Part shown: positions 23,805 to 29,699 of the stretch, piece after piece
Numbering within the stretch: the stretch's first letter is position 1
Layout: each line of letters opens with the position of its first letter
Origin: Gp7-AA10 sp035636095
GTDB lineage: Bacteria; Acidobacteriota; Thermoanaerobaculia; Gp7-AA8
NCBI GenBank assembly: GCA_035636095.1
Contig: DASPZU010000016.1
Span: 1 to 30,654, forward strand
Length of the DNA stretch: 30,654 nt
Direction of reading: 5' to 3'
Notes under the pieces: generated by a model
Databases searched by the model: none
What the model saw: only the letters and a program-made list of their open reading frames with translations
Told to the model about the DNA's origin: nothing
Made by a program: the position numbers and the translations under genes

Positions 23805-24883
23805 CGCGCCTGTGCGAGCTCCGCAACCTTCATCTCGTCACGTACGAGAACGCGATGCATCTGCAGCAGCGCCTGGTGGCGCTGCGGCAGGACAATGCCA
23901 TCCCCGATCAGCTCCTGCTGCTCGAACATCCGCCCGTGATCACACTCGGGCGCGGCGGCGATAACACGAATCTGCTGGCCACGCCGGAAGCGCTGCGTGC
24001 GCAGGGCGTCCGCTTTTACGAAACGACGCGCGGCGGCGACATCACCTATCACGGCCCCGGCCAGATCGTCGGTTACCCCATCCTTCACCTCGGCGAGGGC
24101 AACCGCGACGTTCGCAAGTACGTCACCAAGCTCGAGGAGGTGCTGATCCGCACCGTCGCCGAGTTCGGCATCACCGCCACCCGCGCCGAAGGGAAGCGCG
24201 GAATCTGGGTGGGGGACGACAAGATCGCCGCCATCGGCGTCCGCATCGCTCGATGGGTAACCTCGCACGGATTCGCACTGAATGTAAACACGAATCTCGA
24301 TCATTTTCGATTGATCACGCCGTGCGGAATTCAGGGACGCGGAGTCACGTCGATTGCCAACGAAGTCGGCCGTGAAATCGCGATCGGAGATGTACGCTCG
24401 ATCGTCGTTGCGAAATTCGCGGAGATCTTCGATCGCGAGATCGTTCCGCGCGCCGAGACCATCCGCCTGGTCAAGGTCATGGTGCACGACGATCATCGCG
24501 TGCTCCTGCTGCATCGCCGTCCGGAGCGCGGCAATTTCTGGCAGCCCATCACCGGATCGATGGAAGAGGGAGAATCGGCAATCGACACTGCGCGCAGGGA
24601 AATCGTCGAGGAGACCGGTCACAGCGGCGAGCCGCAGGAGCTCGATCTGCTGCAGTCGTTCATGATCGAGTCGCACTTCCTCGAATCGCGGTATCCGGCG
24701 CCGATCATCGCCAGCGAAAAGGGCTTTGTGGCCGAGATCAGCTCGCAGCTTCCGATTCGAATCGACGCCGACGAGCACGACGACTTCGGCTGGTTTACGT
24801 TTGGCGAGGCGTATGAAAGGATCCGCTGGACCGATGATCGCGAGGCGCTGGAGAAGCTGGAAACAAGGTTGCTGGGTTCCTAG
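23801..24883 (+). CDS. lipB: Octanoyltransferase LipB fused to a NudB-like Nudix hydrolase
   Basis: Residues 1-~215 are LipB, which moves octanoate from octanoyl-ACP to the lipoyl-domain lysine: LLLEHPPVITLGRGG, RGGDITYHGPGQIVGYPI, catalytic Lys141 (DDKIAAIGVRI) and Cys175 (LITPCGIQGRGVTSI). Residues ~222-360 are a Nudix domain with a complete Nudix box at 252-274 (GSMEEGESAIDTARREIVEETG). The context HRRPERGNFWQPITG before the box and the RYPAPI and EHDDFGWF segments after it resemble NudB, the dihydroneopterin-triphosphate pyrophosphatase of folate synthesis. The fusion is unusual; there is no stop or frameshift between the domains. GTG start overlaps the previous stop; lipA follows. The C-terminus (TRLLGS) is encoded by an inverted-repeat arm. 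Confidence 0.92.
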   Translation: MTRLCELRNLHLVTYENAMHLQQRLVALRQDNAIPDQLLLLEHPPVITLGRGGDNTNLLATPEALRAQGVRFYETTRGGDITYHGPGQIVGYPILHLGEGNRDVRKYVTKLEEVLIRTVAEFGITATRAEGKRGIWVGDDKIAAIGVRIARWVTSHGFALNVNTNLDHFRLITPCGIQGRGVTSIANEVGREIAIGDVRSIVVAKFAEIFDREIVPRAETIRLVKVMVHDDHRVLLLHRRPERGNFWQPITGSMEEGESAIDTARREIVEETGHSGEPQELDLLQSFMIESHFLESRYPAPIIASEKGFVAEISSQLPIRIDADEHDDFGWFTFGEAYERIRWTDDREALEKLETRLLGS

Positions 24884-24937
24884 GTTGCTGAGTTACTGAA
24901 TGTCCGAGCAACCGAGCAACCGAGCAACCCAGCAACC
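24867..24937. repeat. Inverted and tandem repeat spanning the lipB-lipA junction
   Basis: GGTTGCTGGGTT (24867-24878) is the exact reverse complement of AACCCAGCAACC (24926-24937). Between them are another GGTTGCTGAGTT-like arm and three tandem copies of CGAGCAAC (24905-24928). It encodes both the end of LipB-Nudix and the first residues of LipA. Confidence 0.9.
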
Positions 24938-25835
24938 CGTCAACAAACGCGCAGGCATCCGCCCACCGTGGCTCAAAGTGCGCGTCCCCGGCGATCTCGA
25001 TCGGCTTCCGGTCGCGAAGCTGATGCGCGATCTGGCGCTCAACACGGTCTGTCAGGAAGCCCGCTGCCCGAACATCTTCGAATGCTGGGGCGCCGGCACG
25101 GCCACCTTCATGGTGTTAGGCGAGATCTGCACGCGACGCTGCACCTTCTGCGCGGTTTCCCGCGGCACGCCCGGAGTCGCGGATGCCGATGAGCCGCGTC
25201 GCGTGGCTGAGGCCGTCGAGCGGATGGGGGTGCGGCACGCGGTGATCACGATGGTCAATCGCGACGACATGCCCGACGGCGGCGCGGAGCACATCGCGCG
25301 CACGGTCGAAGCGGTCCGCCAACGCACCGGCGCGGCCGTGGAAGTGCTCATTTCCGATCTGGAAGGCAATCGCGACGCACTGCAGATCGTGATCGATGCC
25401 AAACCGGAGGTGCTGGCGCACAACATCGAGACCGTGCCGCGGCTCTATGCCCAGGTCCGCCCCATCGCGATCTATCAGCGATCGCTCATGCTTTTGAAGT
25501 GGGCGCACGAAGCGGGCATGCTCACCAAATCGAGTCTCATGCTCGGCCTCGGCGAAAGGGAAGATGAGATCCTCGGTGTCGCGCGCGATCTGCGCGCCGC
25601 CGGCGTCGGTATTTTTACGATGGGCCAGTACCTCGCGCCGACCGAACGCCATCATCCGGTGCGCCGCTACTACGCTCCCGAAGAGTTCGCCGACCTTGGA
25701 CGGCAGGCGCTCCATCTCGGATTTCAGCACGTCGAATCGGCACCGCTCGTACGCAGTTCGTATATGGCCCACCGCGCGCTAGAATCAAAAACTCATGCCG
25801 CGAGTGACATTCGAGGATCAGGGGAAAGCGGTTGA
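24900..25835 (+). CDS. lipA: Lipoyl synthase
   Basis: A radical-SAM enzyme that inserts two sulfur atoms into protein-bound octanoyl groups. The auxiliary cluster cysteines are C51, C56 and C62 (CQEARCPNIFECW), the radical-SAM cysteines C77, C81 and C84 (CTRRCTFC), and the cluster-ligating Ser lies in the C-terminal RSSYMAH motif. At 311 residues it is of normal length. The first ~15 residues (MSEQPSNRATQQPVN) are encoded by the repeat 24905-24937; ATG 24900 has no Shine-Dalgarno sequence, so the ancestral start was probably displaced. Family similarity begins near RPPWLKVRVPG. The last 41 bp overlap the ferredoxin start. Follows lipB. Confidence 0.96.
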   Translation: MSEQPSNRATQQPVNKRAGIRPPWLKVRVPGDLDRLPVAKLMRDLALNTVCQEARCPNIFECWGAGTATFMVLGEICTRRCTFCAVSRGTPGVADADEPRRVAEAVERMGVRHAVITMVNRDDMPDGGAEHIARTVEAVRQRTGAAVEVLISDLEGNRDALQIVIDAKPEVLAHNIETVPRLYAQVRPIAIYQRSLMLLKWAHEAGMLTKSSLMLGLGEREDEILGVARDLRAAGVGIFTMGQYLAPTERHHPVRRYYAPEEFADLGRQALHLGFQHVESAPLVRSSYMAHRALESKTHAASDIRGSGESG

Positions 25836-26073
25836 ATTCCCTGAGGGGCGGACGCTTCTGTCGTGCGCGCTGGAGATGGGAATCGAGATCAGCCACGTCT
25901 GCGGCGGTGATGGCGCCTGCGGAACGTGCCGGATCGAAGTGGTCGACAATTGGGATGCCGTGACCCCTCCCACCCCCGATGAGACCTACAAGGAATTGGA
26001 GCGGCCGCATCGCTTGTCTTGTCAGGCGAAGCTTCTTCGCGATGTGATCGTGAAAGTGGCAAAGGTGGAGTGA
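25795..26073 (+). CDS. [2Fe-2S] plant-type ferredoxin
   Basis: A 92-residue ferredoxin with the plant-type ligand spacing C36-x5-C42-x2-C45-x30-C76 (SHVCGGDGACGTCR and LSCQAK). It would carry electrons at low potential in the cytosol. Its ATG lies 41 bp inside the 3' end of lipA, and its TGA overlaps the next ATG (TGATG), so the three are translationally linked. Radical-SAM chemistry needs a one-electron donor; that this ferredoxin serves LipA is an inference from position. A role in Fe-S cluster assembly is also possible. Confidence 0.9.
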   Translation: MPRVTFEDQGKAVEFPEGRTLLSCALEMGIEISHVCGGDGACGTCRIEVVDNWDAVTPPTPDETYKELERPHRLSCQAKLLRDVIVKVAKVE

Positions 26074-26582
26074 TGACGACAGCGGAATCGACGAAAAGCG
26101 CGCTGACCGAACAGCAACTCGCACTGATGCTCCAGTACACCGTCGAGGCCTACAAGACATTCGAGAAGCTCGCCGAGAATCTGCCCAATCCCATGACTGC
26201 GCTGATGTTCAAGCAATTCGCGGTCGACGAGCGCGAGAGCCGCGACCTGCTGGACATGAAGATCGCCGCTGCCGGCGCCAATCGGGTTCGCACGACCCTG
26301 GCCGGCGATCTTCGCTTTCAGGACATCCTGGAAGGCGATCTTTCCTATCGCGAAACGACCGAATCGCTGATCGCGCGCGAACGCACCATGGAGAAGAAGC
26401 TGGTCGAGCTCAGCAAAAGCGCGTCGACCGCCGATCGCAATCTTCTGGTCTACCTGGCTGCCACAAAAAAAGCACACATCATCGAGCTGGAGCGCGAACT
26501 GGAATTGCTGAAGCTCGATCGCGATTGGTTCAAGCGTGAGGACGCGGAGTGGCGCATCGTTCACGGCCCGCGATCGCAATGA
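26073..26582 (+). CDS. Ferritin-like four-helix protein of unknown function
   Basis: The 169-residue protein (start MTTAES at ATG 26073, overlapping the ferredoxin stop) is almost entirely helical: LTEQQLALMLQYTVEAYKTFE, MFKQFAVDERESRDLLD, and AATKKAHIIELERELELLK. The size and the Y/E/H placement resemble rubrerythrin or ferritin-like proteins, but a full di-iron ExxH set is not clear (candidates are the DERES stretch and the KKAHIIELE stretch). It may be a scaffold or iron-handling protein. It overlaps the next gene by 4 bp (ATGA). An in-frame start further upstream (26019) would run into the ferredoxin gene and is not preferred. Confidence 0.6.
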   Translation: MTTAESTKSALTEQQLALMLQYTVEAYKTFEKLAENLPNPMTALMFKQFAVDERESRDLLDMKIAAAGANRVRTTLAGDLRFQDILEGDLSYRETTESLIARERTMEKKLVELSKSASTADRNLLVYLAATKKAHIIELERELELLKLDRDWFKREDAEWRIVHGPRSQ

Positions 26583-26866
26583 ACATTCAACTCTCCCCTG
26601 CCGCCGCTGAGCATCTGAAGCGCGATCTCGACGGCCGCGTTCTTCGCATCGCCTTCACCACCGGCTGCGGCGGCAGTGGCTATCGCCTCGGCTACGCCCC
26701 CGAGCCGGTCGAAAGCGATGCGGTCATCGCCATCGACGGCATCCGCGTCGCGCTCGACTCCATGGCCGCCTCGCAGCTCGACGGCGCGCGCATCGAATAC
26801 GATGCCGACGAGGATGGGTATCTCCTCGAGCATCCGGATGCGGTCGGCGCTGTCTGGTGCGGATGA
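26579..26866 (+). CDS. HesB/IscA-like (A-type) protein with only two cysteines
   Basis: A 95-residue protein with the A-type carrier fold: LSPAAAEHLKRDL, VLRIAFTTGCGGSGYRLGYA, AIDGIRVALDSMAASQLDGARIEYD. IscA-type carriers use three cysteines (one after the first beta strands and a C-x-C near the end). Here Cys30 is present in TGCGGSGY, and a single Cys94 in the terminal VWCG replaces the C-G-C pair. It may therefore bind iron or a cluster differently, or be a divergent HesB-like member. Position after LipA, ferredoxin and a ferritin-like protein suggests a part in Fe-S supply. Remnant REP sequence (26871-26886) follows the stop. Confidence 0.75.
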   Translation: MNIQLSPAAAEHLKRDLDGRVLRIAFTTGCGGSGYRLGYAPEPVESDAVIAIDGIRVALDSMAASQLDGARIEYDADEDGYLLEHPDAVGAVWCG

Positions 26867-26870
26867 GCCG

Positions 26871-26886
26871 CTCACCCCGTCCCTCT
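26871..26886. repeat. Partial CCCCTCACCC-type repeat
   Basis: These 16 bp (CTCACCCCGTCCCTCT) are identical to 20971-20986 in the E2 gene. Only one half of the palindrome is present, so this is a remnant copy in the spacer after the HesB-like gene. Confidence 0.75.
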
Positions 26887-26920
26887 TTTCAGATAGACTT
26901 CCGTCCGAAAGATCAATGAA

Positions 26921-26926
26921 GGAGGA
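26921..26926 (+). promoter_or_regulatory. Ribosome binding site deciding a TTG start
   Basis: GGAGGA lies 6 nt before TTG 26933. The signal peptide begins immediately (MKRLHGLSLALGLVV), so TTG is the likely start of the lysyl oxidase-like gene. Confidence 0.8.
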
Positions 26927-26932
26927 ATTCGC

Positions 26933-27766
26933 TTGAAGCGTCTACACGGTCTCTCTCTCGCTCTAGGCCTCGTTGTTGTCGCTACCGTCGCAGCTCCTCT
27001 TGCAGCCCAAGATGTACCCGACCTGATCGTCGATCAGGCGATGCTCCGGCAGCACTGGGTCGTTCGCACGGAGGATTTCCCTGTCACTTTCTGCAGCGTG
27101 CAGGAAGGGAACGTGACACCGGGTGAACATCAGGTCGTGCGCTTTACGGTCTCCACGCCCAACATTGGCACTGCCGATCTCGCGCTTGGCGACCCGAATG
27201 CGCACATCGCCGCCAATGACGGCCTGTATGAGTTCGCCACCTGTCACAACCACTTCCATTTCCGGCACTACGCGCTCTATCAGTTGATCGATCCAGCGAC
27301 CGGGTTCGTGTGGAAAGCGGCAAAACGCGGCTTCTGCATGATCGACATCGACAAGTATCTGCAGTCGTCGCTCGACACCGTCGACAACAAGCGGCACTTT
27401 GCGAGTTGCGGCCGGGTGGGCATACCGGGAAATCAGGGGATCAGCGTCGGCTGGGCGGACGTCTACATCTGGAAGCTCGGCGGTCAGTATTTCGTTCTCG
27501 ATGGAGGCGACAACCAGCCACCGGTGCCTCCGGGCGACTACATCATTCGCATTACCGTGAATCCGCCGTACGTTCCAGTCGCCGGCGAACCGTGTCGTTT
27601 CGCGGACCCAAACCATCCGGGCGTTTGTCACCAGCTTCCGGAATCGAATTACGAAAACAACATCGCCGAAGTCAGCATCACCATTCCTGATCACAATGGG
27701 CGTCAGGCAGTCGGCCCGCTGAAGAACGAGCCGCAGCTCACCTCGGAGCCGATCGACAATCAGTAG
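26933..27766 (+). CDS. Secreted lysyl oxidase-like copper protein
   Basis: The 277-residue protein has a signal peptide (MKRLHGLSLALGLVVVATVAAPLAAQ). The copper-binding stretch CHNHFHFRHYALYQ (His105, His107, His109, with His112 nearby) is the hallmark of the lysyl oxidase family, followed by KRGFCMIDID, SVGWADVYIW and a DGDYII-like strand (PPGDYIIRITVNP). Animal family members oxidise peptidyl lysine via a lysyl-tyrosylquinone cofactor; the bacterial branch is mostly uncharacterised, and whether the cofactor Lys/Tyr pair is present cannot be fixed by eye. Several Cys could form disulfides (C54, C104, C135, C159, C222, C233 region). It probably acts outside the cytoplasm. It starts with TTG and converges on hemB with a 29-bp overlap. 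Confidence 0.85.
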   Translation: MKRLHGLSLALGLVVVATVAAPLAAQDVPDLIVDQAMLRQHWVVRTEDFPVTFCSVQEGNVTPGEHQVVRFTVSTPNIGTADLALGDPNAHIAANDGLYEFATCHNHFHFRHYALYQLIDPATGFVWKAAKRGFCMIDIDKYLQSSLDTVDNKRHFASCGRVGIPGNQGISVGWADVYIWKLGGQYFVLDGGDNQPPVPPGDYIIRITVNPPYVPVAGEPCRFADPNHPGVCHQLPESNYENNIAEVSITIPDHNGRQAVGPLKNEPQLTSEPIDNQ

Positions 27767-28769
27767 CGAAGTCCACGGCGAAGTACGTGATGATCAGATC
27801 GGCGCCAGCGCGCTTGATGGAGGTCAGAATCTCGCTCATGACGCGCGTCCCGTCGATCCATCCGCGCTCAGCGGCCGCCTTGACCATGGCGTATTCGCCG
27901 CTGACGTTGTAGGCCGCGATGGGCAGATCGAAATTCTCGCGCGCGGCGCGGATGACGTCGAGGTACGCCAGCGCCGGCTTGACCATGATCATGTCGGCGC
28001 CCTCTTCGACATCGAGCTCCATTTCGCGAATCGCTTCGCGAACGTTAGCCGGGTCCATCTGATAGGTGCGCCGATCGCCGAATTGCGGCGTCGATTCGGC
28101 CGCTTCCCGGAACGGTCCGTAAAAACCGGACGCGAATTTCGCCGAATACGACATGATCCCGACTTCGGGCATGCTGGCCTCGTCCAGCGCGCCGCGGATG
28201 GCCGCCACCCGCCCGTCCATCATGTCGGAGGGCGCGACGAAATCGGCCCCCGCCTGCGCGAATGACACTGCCTGCCTGGCCAGCAAGGGCAGAGTGGCAT
28301 CATTGTCAACATCTTGACTATCGATGACGCCGCAATGCCCGTGATCGGTGTACTCGCACAGGCAGACGTCGGCCATCACGCACATCGGCGGAATCTTGTT
28401 CTTGATGGCCTCGATCGCCGACTGCACCGGACCGGACGGATCCCACGACGCCGATCCAATGGCGTCCTTAGATTCCGGCAAACCGAACAACAGCACCGCC
28501 CGAATCCCGGCGTCGTACGCGCGCAGGCTCTCGTCGACAGCTTCGCGCACGCGGTTGTGCCACACCCCGGGCATCGATTGGATCTCGACGTGCGGGCGGT
28601 TGTCGGGCACCACGAACAGCGGATAAATCAGATCTTCGGGATTCACGACGGTTTCGCGCACCAGCGCGCGAATCGATTCGGTGCGGCGCAGCCGGCGCGG
28701 TCGCTTCTTCAGGTCCGCCAGTTCGGCCTTAGTACTCTGGCTCGGGAATCTCTTTGGTAGGGTCTTCAT
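27738..28769 (-). CDS. hemB: Delta-aminolevulinic acid dehydratase (porphobilinogen synthase)
   Basis: HemB condenses two 5-aminolevulinate molecules to porphobilinogen in heme synthesis. From ATG 28769 (preceded by GAGGAAG) the protein has 343 residues. Motifs: RRLRRTESIRALVRET, DLIYPLFV, the zinc Cys triad in DVCLCEYTDHGHC (C136, C138, C146), the Schiff-base Lys in the SYSAKFASGFYGPF stretch, and the second Lys in MIMVKPALAYLD. This is the zinc-dependent type. The start lies inside the upstream zinc-finger gene (41-bp overlap); a TTG at 28784 is possible but has no good Shine-Dalgarno sequence. The C-terminal tail (DCRSAPR) is longer than usual and runs into the lysyl oxidase gene. Confidence 0.95.
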   Translation of the reverse strand: MKTLPKRFPSQSTKAELADLKKRPRRLRRTESIRALVRETVVNPEDLIYPLFVVPDNRPHVEIQSMPGVWHNRVREAVDESLRAYDAGIRAVLLFGLPESKDAIGSASWDPSGPVQSAIEAIKNKIPPMCVMADVCLCEYTDHGHCGVIDSQDVDNDATLPLLARQAVSFAQAGADFVAPSDMMDGRVAAIRGALDEASMPEVGIMSYSAKFASGFYGPFREAAESTPQFGDRRTYQMDPANVREAIREMELDVEEGADMIMVKPALAYLDVIRAARENFDLPIAAYNVSGEYAMVKAAAERGWIDGTRVMSEILTSIKRAGADLIITYFAVDFATDCRSAPR

Positions 28770-28956
28770 CTTCCTCATCCTCAACGCCCCAGAAAAAATC
28801 GCGGGCGCAGCCGGCGGAACAGAACCGGCGTCCAGTGCGCTTGAAGGCGTGATCGGGGCAGAAATATTTTCCGCACACCAAGCAGCGCTCGAGATGGGCC
28901 TGCGACTGCGTTTCTCCGCAGACGAGGCAGTGGCGTTCGTCGACGTATTCCGTCAT
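28729..28956 (-). CDS. Small zinc-finger protein upstream of hemB
   Basis: The 75-residue protein has four Cys pairs or near-pairs in its first ~50 residues: C10-x2-C13, C25-x2-C28, C33 with His36, and C45-x3-C49 (FCSAGCARDFF). This cross-brace spacing suggests two zinc sites. The tail is acidic (EDEEDEDPTKEIPEPEY). The family is not recognised with certainty. It overlaps the start of hemB, so the two are probably translated together. A role in metal supply to zinc-dependent HemB is possible but unsupported. Confidence 0.7.
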   Translation of the reverse strand: MTEYVDERHCLVCGETQSQAHLERCLVCGKYFCPDHAFKRTGRRFCSAGCARDFFWGVEDEEDEDPTKEIPEPEY

Positions 28957-28971
28957 GGCCTGCGCGCGGAA

Positions 28972-29001
28972 TTTTCAGCGCCTCAGCGCGTTCAGTATAA
29001 G
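28972..29001 (+). promoter_or_regulatory. Candidate promoter for the CAT tRNA
   Basis: TTTTCA (28972-28977) and TATAAG (28996-29001) are separated by 18 bp and end 11 bp before the tRNA. The arrangement fits a sigma-70-type promoter, although both hexamers are imperfect. Confidence 0.5.
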
Positions 29002-29012
29002 CTGCCTCGGTG

Positions 29013-29089
29013 GGCGGTGTAGCTCAGATGGTTAGAGCGGGCGTCTCATAAGCGCTAGGTCGACAGTTCGACTCTGTCCACCGCCACCA
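29013..29089 (+). tRNA. tRNA with anticodon CAT (Met elongator, or Ile2)
   Basis: A 77-nt cloverleaf: acceptor GGCGGTG pairs with CACCGCC, D arm GCTC/GAGC, anticodon stem GGCGT/GCGCT with loop CTCATAA (anticodon at 29047-29049), variable loop AGGTC, T arm GACAG/CTGTC with loop TTCGACT, discriminator A and encoded CCA. Position 1-72 is paired and the anticodon stem lacks three G-C pairs, so it is not the initiator. Elongator Met and Ile2 (C34 modified to lysidine by TilS) share this anticodon. The partial tilS gene lies 610 bp away. The choice cannot be made from the primary sequence alone. Confidence 0.93.
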
Positions 29090-29098
29090 AAATCCCAA

Positions 29099-29677
29099 CT
29101 ATTTCATCTGCGTTCCCTCGGGCCAGACCACGAACGCACCGCCCGAGTAGACGATGTCACAATCGAACTCCGTGGTCGGGCCGGGCGTGTAACCGCCGCC
29201 CGTGAACTGCCCATCGCGACCTGGGGATCGAATCACGTAGACCGAAGCCTGCGCTCCGCCCATCGGCTGATCCAGCGTGAAGTCGAGATTCCACCCCCAC
29301 CCGTCCTGACGCGGAATGTTGCGCATGTACGTCGGGGCGAGCAGCGTGGTGAGGTCGTTGTACGTGATCGTGTTCGCCGGCAGGTTGAATACTCCCGCGG
29401 CGTTGTAGGCCTTCGCGTCGACCGCGCGCGCTTCCCACGCGATGGCGATGCCGCGGATGTCGGCCATGGTCCGCTTCTGCTTGGTGCGCTGAAGCGCGTT
29501 GAGGTAATTCGCGATCGCGATGGCGGCGATGATGCCGATGATGGCCACCACGATCAGGACCTCCAGAATCGTGAATCCTCGGATGGTGCCGCGCCTACAG
29601 TTGGCTGCTTTTTCTACAGCTTGTGCATTATTTCTACGCAGCGTGGAAAAAGCAGCCAACTGTAGGCGCGGCACCAT
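29099..29677 (-). CDS. Type IV pilin-like (prepilin) protein with repeat-derived leader
   Basis: The 192-residue protein has a class III signal: RG followed by FTILEVLIVVAIIGIIAAIAIANYL, with Phe+1 and Glu+5 as required for prepilin peptidase and N-methylation. The globular part resembles short GspG/PilA-like pseudopilins (QDGWGWNLDFTL, SPGRDGQFTGGG, TEFDCDIVYSGG). The leader is unusual: residues 1-32 are encoded by a 97-bp hairpin element (29582-29678), and every usable start in frame (ATG 29677, GTG, TTG) lies inside it. The ancestral leader was probably much shorter. The protein would be part of a pilus or type II secretion pseudopilus, but no assembly genes are in the window. It is convergent with the tRNA. 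Confidence 0.85.
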   Translation of the reverse strand: MVPRLQLAAFSTLRRNNAQAVEKAANCRRGTIRGFTILEVLIVVAIIGIIAAIAIANYLNALQRTKQKRTMADIRGIAIAWEARAVDAKAYNAAGVFNLPANTITYNDLTTLLAPTYMRNIPRQDGWGWNLDFTLDQPMGGAQASVYVIRSPGRDGQFTGGGYTPGPTTEFDCDIVYSGGAFVVWPEGTQMK

Positions 29678-29678
29678 C
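29582..29678. repeat. Hairpin element with perfect 33-bp arms at the pilin start
   Basis: Bases 29582-29614 and 29646-29678 are exact reverse complements (arm begins GATGGTGCCGCGCC), with a 31-nt loop in which TAC/GTG and GCT/AGC add further pairing. It lies between the pilin and tilS coding regions and encodes the pilin leader. It is a candidate miniature mobile element or recombination hairpin. Confidence 0.95.
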
Positions 29679-29699
29679 GCTCAAGTGTAACCTTGATCC

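Noticed and set aside
24905..24937. CRISPR-like array made of CGAGCAAC units
   Set aside because: Units are 8 bp with no spacers and no cas genes nearby; this is a simple tandem repeat. The same applies to 2716-2743 and 30375-30398.
28770..28784. TTG 28784 or ATG 28778 as the hemB start
   Set aside because: ATG 28769 has the better-spaced purine-rich GAGGAAG upstream; the other starts have a poor or overlapping site. The difference is only a few residues.
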